From assembly GCA_026874595.1 (NCBI GenBank), contig JAPPUL010000095.1, positions 1,304,001 to 1,368,000 on the forward strand: a DNA stretch of 64,000 nt. The letters run 5' to 3'. Source of the stretch: Sipunculus nudus (taxonomy: Eukaryota > Annelida > Sipuncula > Golfingiida > Sipunculidae). Of this stretch, positions 55,108 to 63,360 are shown piece by piece. Within the stretch, counting starts at the first letter, position 1. Each line of letters starts with the position of its first letter. Made by a program: the position numbers and the translations under genes. The notes beneath the pieces are model-generated. The model did not search any database. It saw only the letters and a program-made list of their open reading frames with translations, and was not told where the DNA came from.

Positions 55108-57906
55108 ATCGGTACTTTTGAATTTCAATTTCTAAATAATATTTTATTAGATGTTTTAAAAGAGCAACTTGGAGAGGAAGTATATAATAAGGTAATTCCC
55201 TTTGTGGGAGAGGAAAGTGAGAAGATGAGCAAGGAAGAGCTTTATAAAGGGATTGAACGTCTTGATAGAGAAACCATGTTTATAATACTTAGATTTTATA
55301 GGATATACTTTCAGCTTCTAAATATATCAGAGGACGTATACTTACATTTGCTTGATAGAGAAACATTAAAAAGCGAAGCATTAGTAGGCGATTCCCTAGA
55401 ACAATGTATAAGAACCTTCAAAGAGCAGGGGTGCAGTGCAGAGGATGTACAAAAGCTTCTTGACAAACTCGACATACAACCTGTAATAACAGCACATCCA
55501 AGCGAGACAAAACGTCATACCGTACTTGAGAAATATCTAAAAATATATGAGCTACTTTTAAATAAAACAACAGTAGAGCACAGTGAGCATGAGATAAGGA
55601 ATATAAGAGAACTTGTTTTAAACGAGGTTAGCAAATTATGGTTTACGGGAGATGTCAAACTTGAAAAGCCCACTGTCTTACAAGAGGTTAATAACGGTCT
55701 TTTTTATTTCGACAAAATATTTTATAATATAGTAAACCCCTTGTATAAAGAGCTTGAGGTAAGCCTTTCTGACTTTTATCCAGGATACAAATTTCAAATA
55801 CCGACTATTCTTCGTTTTGGTTCTTGGATAGGCGGCGATCGTGATGGAAATCCTAATGTTACAAGCGTGGTTACAAAAGAAACCCTTTTAAGACATAAGG
55901 ATTTGATAATAAAGAAATATATAGACTCCTTAAATGAGCTTATAATGTCCTTTAGCCAGTCAAGGTATCTAACCCCGGAGTCAAAAATACTTGAAAAGTC
56001 GCTTTTGCATGATAAAGAATTACTAAAAGTAGATTTTCATAAAATAGTTGCAAGAAACCCTCATGAGCTTTACAGACAAAAAGTATCGCTTATAAAGTTA
56101 CGCCTTGAAAACACAATGTACTCAAAAAAGAGGGATTTAGAACAGATTTTGTATTATGCAGAAGATGAATATGGAGCAAAGGATTATTCTTACTCAAGTG
56201 TAGAAGATTTTTTAGAAGATTTAAACTTACTTCGACATGCCCTAATAGAAGGACAAAACGAGCGAGTTGCAAAAACAGAGCTTGACCCACTACTTAGGAA
56301 GGTTAAGGTATTTGGCTTTCATCTTGTAAGCTTGGATATAAGGGAGATAGGGACCCGTCATCATACATTACTAGATGATGTAGTAAGCGGACTTAATATA
56401 CTAGGAGGTGGGAGTTATGACGAGCTAGGAGATGGCGAGAAGATAAAGTTTTTAACAAAAGAGCTTTTAAGTCCCCGCCCGTTAATCCCAATACATTATA
56501 AATTCACAACGAAAGAGAATGAAGAGACACATAAAGTGTTCAAAGAGATAAAGATAGCTCAAGATACAATATCGGAACAAGCGATAGGAAGCTATATAAT
56601 AAGCATGACGCACGGAGCACATGATGTACTTGCAGTATTGTTACTAGCCAAGGAAGCGGGGCTTTATGGGGTTTTGGGAGGTGGAGAGGGTGAATGTTTT
56701 AGTCGACTTGATATAGTACCACTTTTTGAGACGATAGACGATTTATCAAATGCAAGTAAAGTTTTGGAAGATTTATTTTTGAATCAAGCATACACAAAAC
56801 ATCTTGCAGCCCGAGGGAATATACAAGAGGTGATGATAGGCTACTCAGACAGTAATAAGCAAGGAGGAATACTAACTTCAGTATGGGAATTATACAAGGC
56901 CCAACAAACGCTATTCGCAATAGCACAAAAATATAATATAGTATTAAAGCTGTTTCATGGACGAGGTGGGTCAATAAGCCGGGGAGGGAGTGAATATGTT
57001 GGCAAGTCAATAGAGGCTCAGCCTAAAGAGAGTGTAAATGGCAAGATAAAGATAACGGAGCAGGGTGAGGTAATATCTAGGAAGTATGCCCATGAACACA
57101 CAGCGATTATGCGGATAAGTTTACTTATGTCTAAGGTGATGGAGGCGGGAATGGAGAGTATATGTAATGCTAAGGAAGAAGATGTTAAGAGGGTTTTGGA
57201 GTATGAGAAGGCAATGGAAAAGATATCTAGCTATTCGTATGAGGCATATAGAAAGTTGGTAAGTGACAAGGATTTGTTTTTGTATTTCAAAGAGGCAACT
57301 CCCTTTGCAAGCATCCAGAAGTTAAATATAGCCTCAAGGCCGGCCAAAAGAAAGCAAGCAGACAGTATAAACAATATAAGAGCAATTCCGTGGGTATTTA
57401 GCTGGATACAAAACCGTCATATCATATCAGGCTGGTATGGGGTTGGATATGGATTTAAGAAGTTCTTAGAGGAGGACGGAGGAGGGAACGAAGAGCTTTT
57501 ATGTGAGATGTATGACAAATGGCTATTTTTTAGTGTATTGATAGATAACATTTCAATGAGCCTTGCAAAAACAGATATAGAGATTGCAGCTTTATATGCG
57601 GATATAGTTAAGGATAAGGAAGTAGGCAAAAAGATATACGGTATGATACGAAAAGAACATGAGCTTACTAAATCTTATATTTTAAGGATAAAACGCCAAA
57701 GTGATTTATTTGAAACAGCATCATTACTCGATAAATCTATAGAACACAGAAACCCTCATATAGATTTACTGAACTTGATACAGATAGTCCTTTTAAAAAG
57801 AGGGATAAATTATAAAGATGATGATGTGGCAAGCGACGATATACACTTCCGGATGCTTGCAAACAGTATAAACTGTATAGCATCCGGCCTTAGAAACACA
57901 GGTTAG
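55108..57906 (+). CDS. ppc: Phosphoenolpyruvate carboxylase
   Basis: Carboxylates PEP to oxaloacetate to refill central metabolism. Motifs: TAHPSETKRHTV, GGDRDGNP, GYSDSNKQGG, FHGRGGSISRGG with the catalytic His and Arg, and the conserved C-terminal RNTG. The first standard start in frame is GTG 55204, but upstream codons read FLNNILLDVLKEQLGEEVYNKV (shown in part), which fits the PEPC N-terminus. The frame is open back to the TAA at 55090. A GGAGG at 55095-55099 sits 8 bases before ATC 55108, my suggested start (932 residues). The gene tail is the source of a 145-bp array. Confidence 0.93.
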   Translation: MGTFEFQFLNNILLDVLKEQLGEEVYNKVIPFVGEESEKMSKEELYKGIERLDRETMFIILRFYRIYFQLLNISEDVYLHLLDRETLKSEALVGDSLEQCIRTFKEQGCSAEDVQKLLDKLDIQPVITAHPSETKRHTVLEKYLKIYELLLNKTTVEHSEHEIRNIRELVLNEVSKLWFTGDVKLEKPTVLQEVNNGLFYFDKIFYNIVNPLYKELEVSLSDFYPGYKFQIPTILRFGSWIGGDRDGNPNVTSVVTKETLLRHKDLIIKKYIDSLNELIMSFSQSRYLTPESKILEKSLLHDKELLKVDFHKIVARNPHELYRQKVSLIKLRLENTMYSKKRDLEQILYYAEDEYGAKDYSYSSVEDFLEDLNLLRHALIEGQNERVAKTELDPLLRKVKVFGFHLVSLDIREIGTRHHTLLDDVVSGLNILGGGSYDELGDGEKIKFLTKELLSPRPLIPIHYKFTTKENEETHKVFKEIKIAQDTISEQAIGSYIISMTHGAHDVLAVLLLAKEAGLYGVLGGGEGECFSRLDIVPLFETIDDLSNASKVLEDLFLNQAYTKHLAARGNIQEVMIGYSDSNKQGGILTSVWELYKAQQTLFAIAQKYNIVLKLFHGRGGSISRGGSEYVGKSIEAQPKESVNGKIKITEQGEVISRKYAHEHTAIMRISLLMSKVMEAGMESICNAKEEDVKRVLEYEKAMEKISSYSYEAYRKLVSDKDLFLYFKEATPFASIQKLNIASRPAKRKQADSINNIRAIPWVFSWIQNRHIISGWYGVGYGFKKFLEEDGGGNEELLCEMYDKWLFFSVLIDNISMSLAKTDIEIAALYADIVKDKEVGKKIYGMIRKEHELTKSYILRIKRQSDLFETASLLDKSIEHRNPHIDLLNLIQIVLLKRGINYKDDDVASDDIHFRMLANSINCIASGLRNTG

Positions 57907-58513
57907 GTAAAAATACTAACTTAGCTAGTCCTTTGATTTATTTGAAACGAAGAGGAGATTATACGGATAATGATTTTGCAAGCGACGATATACACGGATG
58001 CTTGCAAACAGTATAAACTGTATAGCATCCGGCCTTAGAAACACAGGTTAGGTAAAAATACTAACTTAGTTAGTCCTTTGATTTATTTGAAACGAAGAGG
58101 AGATTATACGGATAATGATTTTGCAAGTGACGATATACACGGATGCTTGCAAACAGTATAAACTGTATAGCATCCGGCCTTAGAAACACAGGTTAGGTAA
58201 AAATACTAACTTAGCTAGTCCTTTGATTTATTTGAAACGAAGAGGAGATTATACGGATAATGATTTTGCAAGTGACGATATACACGGATGCTTGCAAACA
58301 GTATAAACTGTATAGCATCCGGCCTTAGAAACACAGGTTAGGTAAAAATACTAACTTAGTTAGTCCTTTGATTTATTTGAAACGAAGAGGAGATTATACG
58401 GATAATGATTTTGCAAGCGACGATATACACGGATGCTTGCAAACAGTATAAACTGTATAGCATCCGGCCTTAGAAACACAGGTTAGGTAAAAATACTAAC
58501 TTAGTTAGTCCTT
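57906..58513. repeat. 145-bp tandem array of the ppc/aminotransferase gene junction
   Basis: The marker GGTTAGG recurs at 57901, 58046, 58191, 58336 and 58481, exactly 145 apart. Each unit contains the last codons and stop of ppc, the short spacer and the last 13 or so bases of the convergent aminotransferase gene, fused to a shortened ppc segment (around 57711 onward). Each unit also keeps an inverted repeat (CGGATGC ... GCATCCG with an inner ACAGT/ACTGT). Variant bases (TTAGCTAG or TTAGTTAG; AAGCGACG or AAGTGACG) are shuffled between units, suggesting exchange among copies. Confidence 0.95.
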
Positions 58514-59667
58514 ATAGGAATATTCTTGTATATATCATAAAGTGCAGTTTGAACAGCTTTTAGGGAAGCTCCCCAAGTAAATTCATAGCCAAGGTCTTTT
58601 AGTGTAAATTCTAGGGCCTGAAAGGCGATAGCCAAATCACTTTTCTCGATATAACCAAGGTGCCCAATACGAAATATCTTACCCTTTAAAGAAGACTGCC
58701 CTCCAGCAATAGCAACACCATATTTATCTCTCATAAGCTTTGGTATCTTAGCTCCGTCAATACCCTCAGGCACTTTAACAGATGTTACAGAGTTAGCAGG
58801 ATTATCTGCAAAAAGTTCAAGTCCTAAAGCCCCAACTCCCTTACGGGTTGCATCAGCAATGAGAGCGTGCCGAGCAATTACATTATTTAAACCCTCCTCC
58901 AAAACTATACGATTTAAAGCACGATTTAGTCCAATAATAAGTGAAACAGCGGGAGTCCATGCTGTAGTATTATTTTTAAGAGCTTTTCTCTCCTGTTTTA
59001 GATCAAAATATAGTTTAGGTAAAGTTGATGACTTGGAAAGCTCACGTGCTTTCTCAGAAAAGGATATGAACGCAAGACCCGGCGGAAGCATTAAAGACTT
59101 CTGGGAACCGCAAACAGCAATGTCAATATTCCATTCATCAACAGGGCACTCGCTAACACCAAGAGCCGTAATGGCATCAACAACAAAAATAGCACCAGTA
59201 TCTTTGACAAAAGAAGCAATCTCCTTAACAGGGTTTTGCGCACCAGTTGAGGTTTCACAATATTGAATAAACAAAGCCTTAGCATCAGGGTTTTGGGCAA
59301 ACGCATTTTTAATAGCAGAAAGAGAGACCGAAGAACCCCAATTAACGTCTATATAAAAAGGTCTTACGTTATAAGCCTCACAAATATCACCCCACCGCTC
59401 ACCAAACTTCCCAGCACGAACAACAATAGCCTTGTCTCCTGGCGACAAAGTATTAACGACAGCCGCCTCCATACCTCCCGTCCCGCTTGAAGATAATATA
59501 TATACCTCTTCTTTTGTGCTATAAAGTTGTTTCAGTAAGTCAATCGTATTGACAAGCACGGAACTGAATTTGGGTGTTCTATGATGATATAAAGGCTGTG
59601 CCATCGCTGCCAATATGTCATGTGGAACCTGAGTAGGTCCTGGAGAAATTAAAAAGTCCTTTAACAT
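58501..59667 (-). CDS. Class V aminotransferase (serine-pyruvate / alanine-glyoxylate type)
   Basis: PLP enzyme of 388 residues. The start MLKDFLISPGPTQVP is the family N-terminus. The PLP-aspartate region is VVDAITALGVSECPVDEW and the Schiff-base lysine lies in CGSQKSLMLPPGLAF. It could make glycine from glyoxylate or interconvert serine and pyruvate; substrate choice is not visible. Its stop codon lies in the last unit of the 145-bp array. Confidence 0.9.
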   Translation of the reverse strand: MLKDFLISPGPTQVPHDILAAMAQPLYHHRTPKFSSVLVNTIDLLKQLYSTKEEVYILSSSGTGGMEAAVVNTLSPGDKAIVVRAGKFGERWGDICEAYNVRPFYIDVNWGSSVSLSAIKNAFAQNPDAKALFIQYCETSTGAQNPVKEIASFVKDTGAIFVVDAITALGVSECPVDEWNIDIAVCGSQKSLMLPPGLAFISFSEKARELSKSSTLPKLYFDLKQERKALKNNTTAWTPAVSLIIGLNRALNRIVLEEGLNNVIARHALIADATRKGVGALGLELFADNPANSVTSVKVPEGIDGAKIPKLMRDKYGVAIAGGQSSLKGKIFRIGHLGYIEKSDLAIAFQALEFTLKDLGYEFTWGASLKAVQTALYDIYKNIPIRTN

Positions 59668-60005
59668 AAGCTAAAGCCTCCTTCATTATAAGTGTTTTAA
59701 AATAAAAAATAATATATATTTACTTGCTTTTTTTAAGTAAAGTAAAAGCCAAAAAAAAGAATATCCAGCTAGAGGATATAAAAGTTTAATAATAAGATTT
59801 AACGAGACGACCCTAATTATGTGGACCATGGTAAAACGAAAAATATACAAGATAACAAAGTATCCCTTAAATGCAAGTTAATAAAAATATTTATACAGCT
59901 ATAAAACGATAATATATTATCTTAATTAAAAAAGCATTATACTACAAAGCATTATAAGCTAGTTAAAGTAATGTTTTAAATAAGCCAATAGAGTGCAGGG
60001 TTTAT
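59668..60005. other. Divergent intergenic gap
   Basis: About 340 AT-rich bases between the divergent aminotransferase and TPR genes. A CTCC at 59679 complements a GGAG ribosome-binding site for the aminotransferase. I see no tRNA, riboswitch or ORF. Confidence 0.5.
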
Positions 60006-60773
60006 ATGAGCAATATAAAGATATTATTTCCTATCCAAATACTAATACTACTTTGTATGGCAGCCCAGATGTGGGGCAGTTATTATGAGAGCGGGTATGA
60101 GGCATATATAATTAAAGATTATGACAAAGCTATAGAGGATTTTACAAAGTCTTTAAATGAGAAGGAAGGGCAAAGGAGAGCAGTTTATTATATATCAGAA
60201 AGTTATTTAAGGCGCGGGTTAAAACATTTTGGAGATGGCAGTTATCGAAAAGCAGGTACAGATTTAACAAGAGCGAAGATGATATTAACAGAAGCGCTTA
60301 AAATAGAAGCATATGCAGAGGATCATAAAAGTTATTTAAAGACATTAAAGTCGGTAAACGATGCCCAAGCGTTGTTATCAAGATACGAAGCGGAGGGGGT
60401 TGGGATATATGTAGGATTACTTGGCGGGAGCGGGATATTGCTGATAGTGATATTTTTGGTTATAAGGAGGCTAGGAAGTGGTCGTCGGATACCGAAGAAG
60501 AAGCAGACACTAGGCGATGAAATAAAGCAAACCTTAGAAGAGTTAAATGAAAGTTTTTTCAAGACAAAGGAGTTATTGAAGGGTCGAAGTGAAGAGGAGT
60601 TATTACTATTTATAGAGGAGACAGAGGACAAATGTATAATGCTTAATGACAAATACGAGGAAGCGTTATATGGGCTTCGGGACATAGACGAGGAAGTGTT
60701 TAAGGTAGAGATAAGAGATACAAAAGAGTCAATAAATAAGTTTTTGGCAAAAGAAGTACTGCTTAGTAAATAG
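60006..60773 (+). CDS. TPR-containing membrane protein
   Basis: A 255-residue protein: a signal peptide (residues 5-24), two TPR-like helix pairs (YIIKDYDKAIEDFTKSL and the SYLRRGLKHF region), a membrane helix at about 133-154 and a cytoplasmic helical tail with coiled-coil character. The topology puts the TPRs in the periplasm. Function unknown. It is followed by dapF. Confidence 0.7.
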   Translation: MSNIKILFPIQILILLCMAAQMWGSYYESGYEAYIIKDYDKAIEDFTKSLNEKEGQRRAVYYISESYLRRGLKHFGDGSYRKAGTDLTRAKMILTEALKIEAYAEDHKSYLKTLKSVNDAQALLSRYEAEGVGIYVGLLGGSGILLIVIFLVIRRLGSGRRIPKKKQTLGDEIKQTLEELNESFFKTKELLKGRSEEELLLFIEETEDKCIMLNDKYEEALYGLRDIDEEVFKVEIRDTKESINKFLAKEVLLSK

Positions 60774-60888
60774 TCGTTATATTAAACTAGCTTAAATTAT
60801 ACATTATGGCTTCTCTATATAAGTTTTAATATAAAGAATAAATACAATAAATAAAAGCTTGGTTTAAAATATAGATATAGGTTAAGAG

Positions 60889-61755
60889 ATGAAATTTACA
60901 AAGATGCATGGATTAGGCAATGATTATATCTATATAAACTGTTTTAGAGAACGGGTAAAAAACCCGAGAGACTTAGCAATAAAGCTTAGTGATCGTAATT
61001 TTGGGATAGGGGCAGACGGATTAATATTAATAAAGCCTGGGCGACTTTGTGAATTTGAGATGGAGATGTACAATGCAGATGGCAGCAAGGCGGAGACATG
61101 CGGTAATGGGCTAAGATGCGTTGCAAAATATCTTTATGATAATAAACTAACGAAGAAGAAGGAATTTGAGATAGAAACGGGAGGGAATGTATGCAATGTT
61201 AGGGTAGAGCTTTTGGGGGATGTAGATGGTGGTGGGGGTAATGCGGGTGGGGGTAAGGTAGGGAATGTACAGATAAACATGGGGAAGGCAGAATTCAGAG
61301 CGGAGAAGATACCGGTGCTTGGCTATAGCGGGCGAGTAATAAATGAGGATATAGAGGTATTGGATCGAGTATTTAAGTTCACAGGGGTATCGATGGGCAA
61401 TCCACATTGTGTAATATTCCTGGATGGAGCAGAGAGTTTAGATAGATTTGAGCTTGAGAGGTATGGCAAGGAGCTTGAGCATCACAAGATATTTCCAAAT
61501 AGAATAAATGTAGAGATAGTGGAGGTAATAAGTCGGCAAGAGGTAAGACAAAGGACGTGGGAGCGTGGCAGTGGAGAAACGCTTGCTTGCGGGACGGGAG
61601 CATGTGCAGTACTTGGAGCTGGGATAGAAAATAAGATATTAGACAGACGAGTTAGAAATCATCTAAAAGGTGGGATGGTGCTACTGGAGGCAGATGGGGG
61701 GGGGGATATATATTTAAAGGGCCCAGCGGAGCTAGTATTTGAGGGAGAGATATAG
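60889..61755 (+). CDS. dapF: Diaminopimelate epimerase
   Basis: Converts L,L- to meso-diaminopimelate for lysine and peptidoglycan. Family start KFTKMHGLGNDYIYI. The two catalytic cysteines are Cys71 in CGNGLRC and the one in ACGTGACA. A Gly/Asn/Asp-rich loop is inserted at about residues 111-126 (61219-61266). Consistent with the DNPR motif of MurE. ATG start with GAGATG context. Confidence 0.94.
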   Translation: MKFTKMHGLGNDYIYINCFRERVKNPRDLAIKLSDRNFGIGADGLILIKPGRLCEFEMEMYNADGSKAETCGNGLRCVAKYLYDNKLTKKKEFEIETGGNVCNVRVELLGDVDGGGGNAGGGKVGNVQINMGKAEFRAEKIPVLGYSGRVINEDIEVLDRVFKFTGVSMGNPHCVIFLDGAESLDRFELERYGKELEHHKIFPNRINVEIVEVISRQEVRQRTWERGSGETLACGTGACAVLGAGIENKILDRRVRNHLKGGMVLLEADGGGDIYLKGPAELVFEGEI

Positions 61756-61798
61756 TAAAGCTATAAGATTATAAAGATTAAGAGAAGGAAGAGCAGCA

Positions 61799-61830
61799 AG
61801 GTAAGAGGGAGTAAGAGGGAGTAAGAGGTA
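61799..61830. repeat. 10-bp tandem repeat after dapF
   Basis: Three copies of a GTAAGAGGGA-type unit lie in the dapF-dsrC gap. The rest of the gap (to 62032) is AT-rich and probably holds the dsrC promoter, which I cannot place. Confidence 0.8.
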
Positions 61831-62032
61831 AAAAAATAATTAAATGGGAACTAAGTGGGGCAAAAACTTGTTAGTAATAAAGCTTATGGGCTGTATATTC
61901 GATGGTTATTAGGCTAGTAGAAGTTTAATGTTTGGATTTTATATTTGGCTAGTAAATATAAAGTATATATATTTATATACAAATGTAAGAAGTATCTTTA
62001 AATAAGCAAAAAAGGTTAAAAAAGGAGGGTAT

Positions 62033-62368
62033 ATGGCAGCAATAGAAGTATCAGGCAGGACATTGGCAGTGGACGAGGATGGTTTTTTAGAAAACGTAGA
62101 AGATTGGGATGATGATGTAGCAAAACACATAGCAGAGCTTGAGGGGATAGACATGACAGAAGCGCATTGGGAGGTCATCAATTTTCTTAAAGAGTATTAT
62201 GAAGAATATAAGATAGCGCCAATGATAAGAATCTTAACGAAGGCAATAGGCAAAAAGCTTGGTCCAGATAAAGGTAATACAAAGTATTTATATAAGTTGT
62301 ATCCTGGTGGTCCGGCAAAACAGGCGTGTAAGATAGCAGGATTACCAAAGCCAACAGGTTGTGTATAG
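62033..62368 (+). CDS. dsrC: DsrC, sulfur-carrier protein of dissimilatory sulfur metabolism
   Basis: Small protein that carries a sulfur atom as a trisulfide from sulfite reductase to the DsrMK membrane complex. The 111 residues end in CKIAGLPKPTGCV, with both redox cysteines (Cys99 and Cys110, 11 apart). That separates true DsrC from TusE, which keeps only the last one. Strong GGAGGG ribosome-binding site before the ATG. Followed by dsrM and dsrK. Its 3' end, stop included, is repeated three more times downstream. Confidence 0.95.
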   Translation: MAAIEVSGRTLAVDEDGFLENVEDWDDDVAKHIAELEGIDMTEAHWEVINFLKEYYEEYKIAPMIRILTKAIGKKLGPDKGNTKYLYKLYPGGPAKQACKIAGLPKPTGCV

Positions 62369-62411
62369 AACAGGTTGTGTATAGAACAGGTTGTGTATAG
62401 AACAGGTTGTG
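62353..62411. repeat. 16-bp tandem repeat of the dsrC 3' end
   Basis: AACAGGTTGTGTATAG occurs at 62353, 62369 and 62385, with a partial copy at 62401. The first copy encodes the last DsrC codons (Thr-Gly-Cys-Val, TAG stop); the others are downstream echoes including the TAG. Confidence 0.95.
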
Positions 62412-62475
62412 ATTAGGAAGGAGCAAAAAATAAAGAGAAGGCGTTGATTGTTTGGCTTGAAGAGGGTCTAAAGGT

Positions 62476-62555
62476 GAGAAATGGCGAGAAAGGGGTAAGA
62501 AATGGCGAGAAAGGGGTAAGAAAGGGGCGAGAAAGGGGCGAGAAAGGGGTAAGGA
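62476..62555. repeat. G-rich GAAAGGGGTAAG / GAAATGGCGAG repeats
   Basis: Several interleaved copies of 10-21 base G/A-rich units (GCGAGAAAGGGGTAAGAAA type) occupy the dsrC-dsrM gap just before dsrM. Confidence 0.85.
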
Positions 62556-62603
62556 CGTGCAATAAAGCATATAACATATAAACAATGTAAAAGGATAGGC
62601 TAT

Positions 62604-63350
62604 ATGATAATGGTGATGTTGACGTATGTAGCGGTGGCAGTATTTGTGTTAGGGTTTGTTTATAAAGTATGGATATATGCAAAGACGCCGGCCCCCTTTA
62701 AGATACCGATAACGCCGGCGCCAGTGAGCGGGGTTGGAGTGGGAGGACGGCTAAGCGCAGAGGTATTATTTTTCCGAAGCTTATTTAAAAGCAACAAATG
62801 GATATGGTTTGGTGGCTATATATTCCACATATTTTTGTTATTAGTGTTGCTAAGGCATCTAAGATACTTTCTAGACCCGGTACCTGAACTAGTTTTGATG
62901 GTACAAAAGTTTGGTATTTATGCAGGACTTGGTCTTAGTTTCCCGTTATTGTACTTGCTTGGCCGGAGAATATTTGTTGACAGAGTACGCTACATATCGG
63001 CCTTAAGTGATTATTTCGCATTATTTTTATTGTTAGGGATAGCGTTAAGCGGGGTATGGTTAAAATTCATGGATCGTGTAAATGTACTTGAGGTAAAGCT
63101 CTTTATAAAAGGTATATTTATGTTTAGTCCACAAAGTTTCCCAGCTAATACAACCTTCTATATACATTTTCTTTTAATCTTGCTGTTGTTGGTGTACTTT
63201 CCCTTTAGTAAGCTAATGCACGCAGTAGGGATTTTTTTTAGTCCATCGTTTAATCAAATAGACAATCCTCGCGAGAAACAGCATAAGTTGCCAGGGGGTT
63301 ACGAAGGGCTTAGCAAAGAATCAAAAACCAAAGACAAAACAAAAGAATAG
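62604..63350 (+). CDS. dsrM: DsrM-like cytochrome b subunit
   Basis: Membrane subunit of the DsrMK(JOP) menaquinol-linked complex. A 248-residue NarI-like protein with about five to six membrane helices and histidines placed for two b hemes (FHIFLLLVLLRHLRYF, YIHFLLILLLLVYFPFSKLMHA, each cut). Shorter than some DsrM (about 330 residues) but complete at both ends. Immediately followed by dsrK, 10 bases apart. Confidence 0.88.
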   Translation: MIMVMLTYVAVAVFVLGFVYKVWIYAKTPAPFKIPITPAPVSGVGVGGRLSAEVLFFRSLFKSNKWIWFGGYIFHIFLLLVLLRHLRYFLDPVPELVLMVQKFGIYAGLGLSFPLLYLLGRRIFVDRVRYISALSDYFALFLLLGIALSGVWLKFMDRVNVLEVKLFIKGIFMFSPQSFPANTTFYIHFLLILLLLVYFPFSKLMHAVGIFFSPSFNQIDNPREKQHKLPGGYEGLSKESKTKDKTKE

Positions 63351-63360
63351 GAGTAGGGAT

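Noticed and set aside
57906-58500. Possible CRISPR or integron cassette array after ppc
   Set aside because: The 145-bp units have no variable spacers and no integrase; they are copies of the adjacent gene ends.
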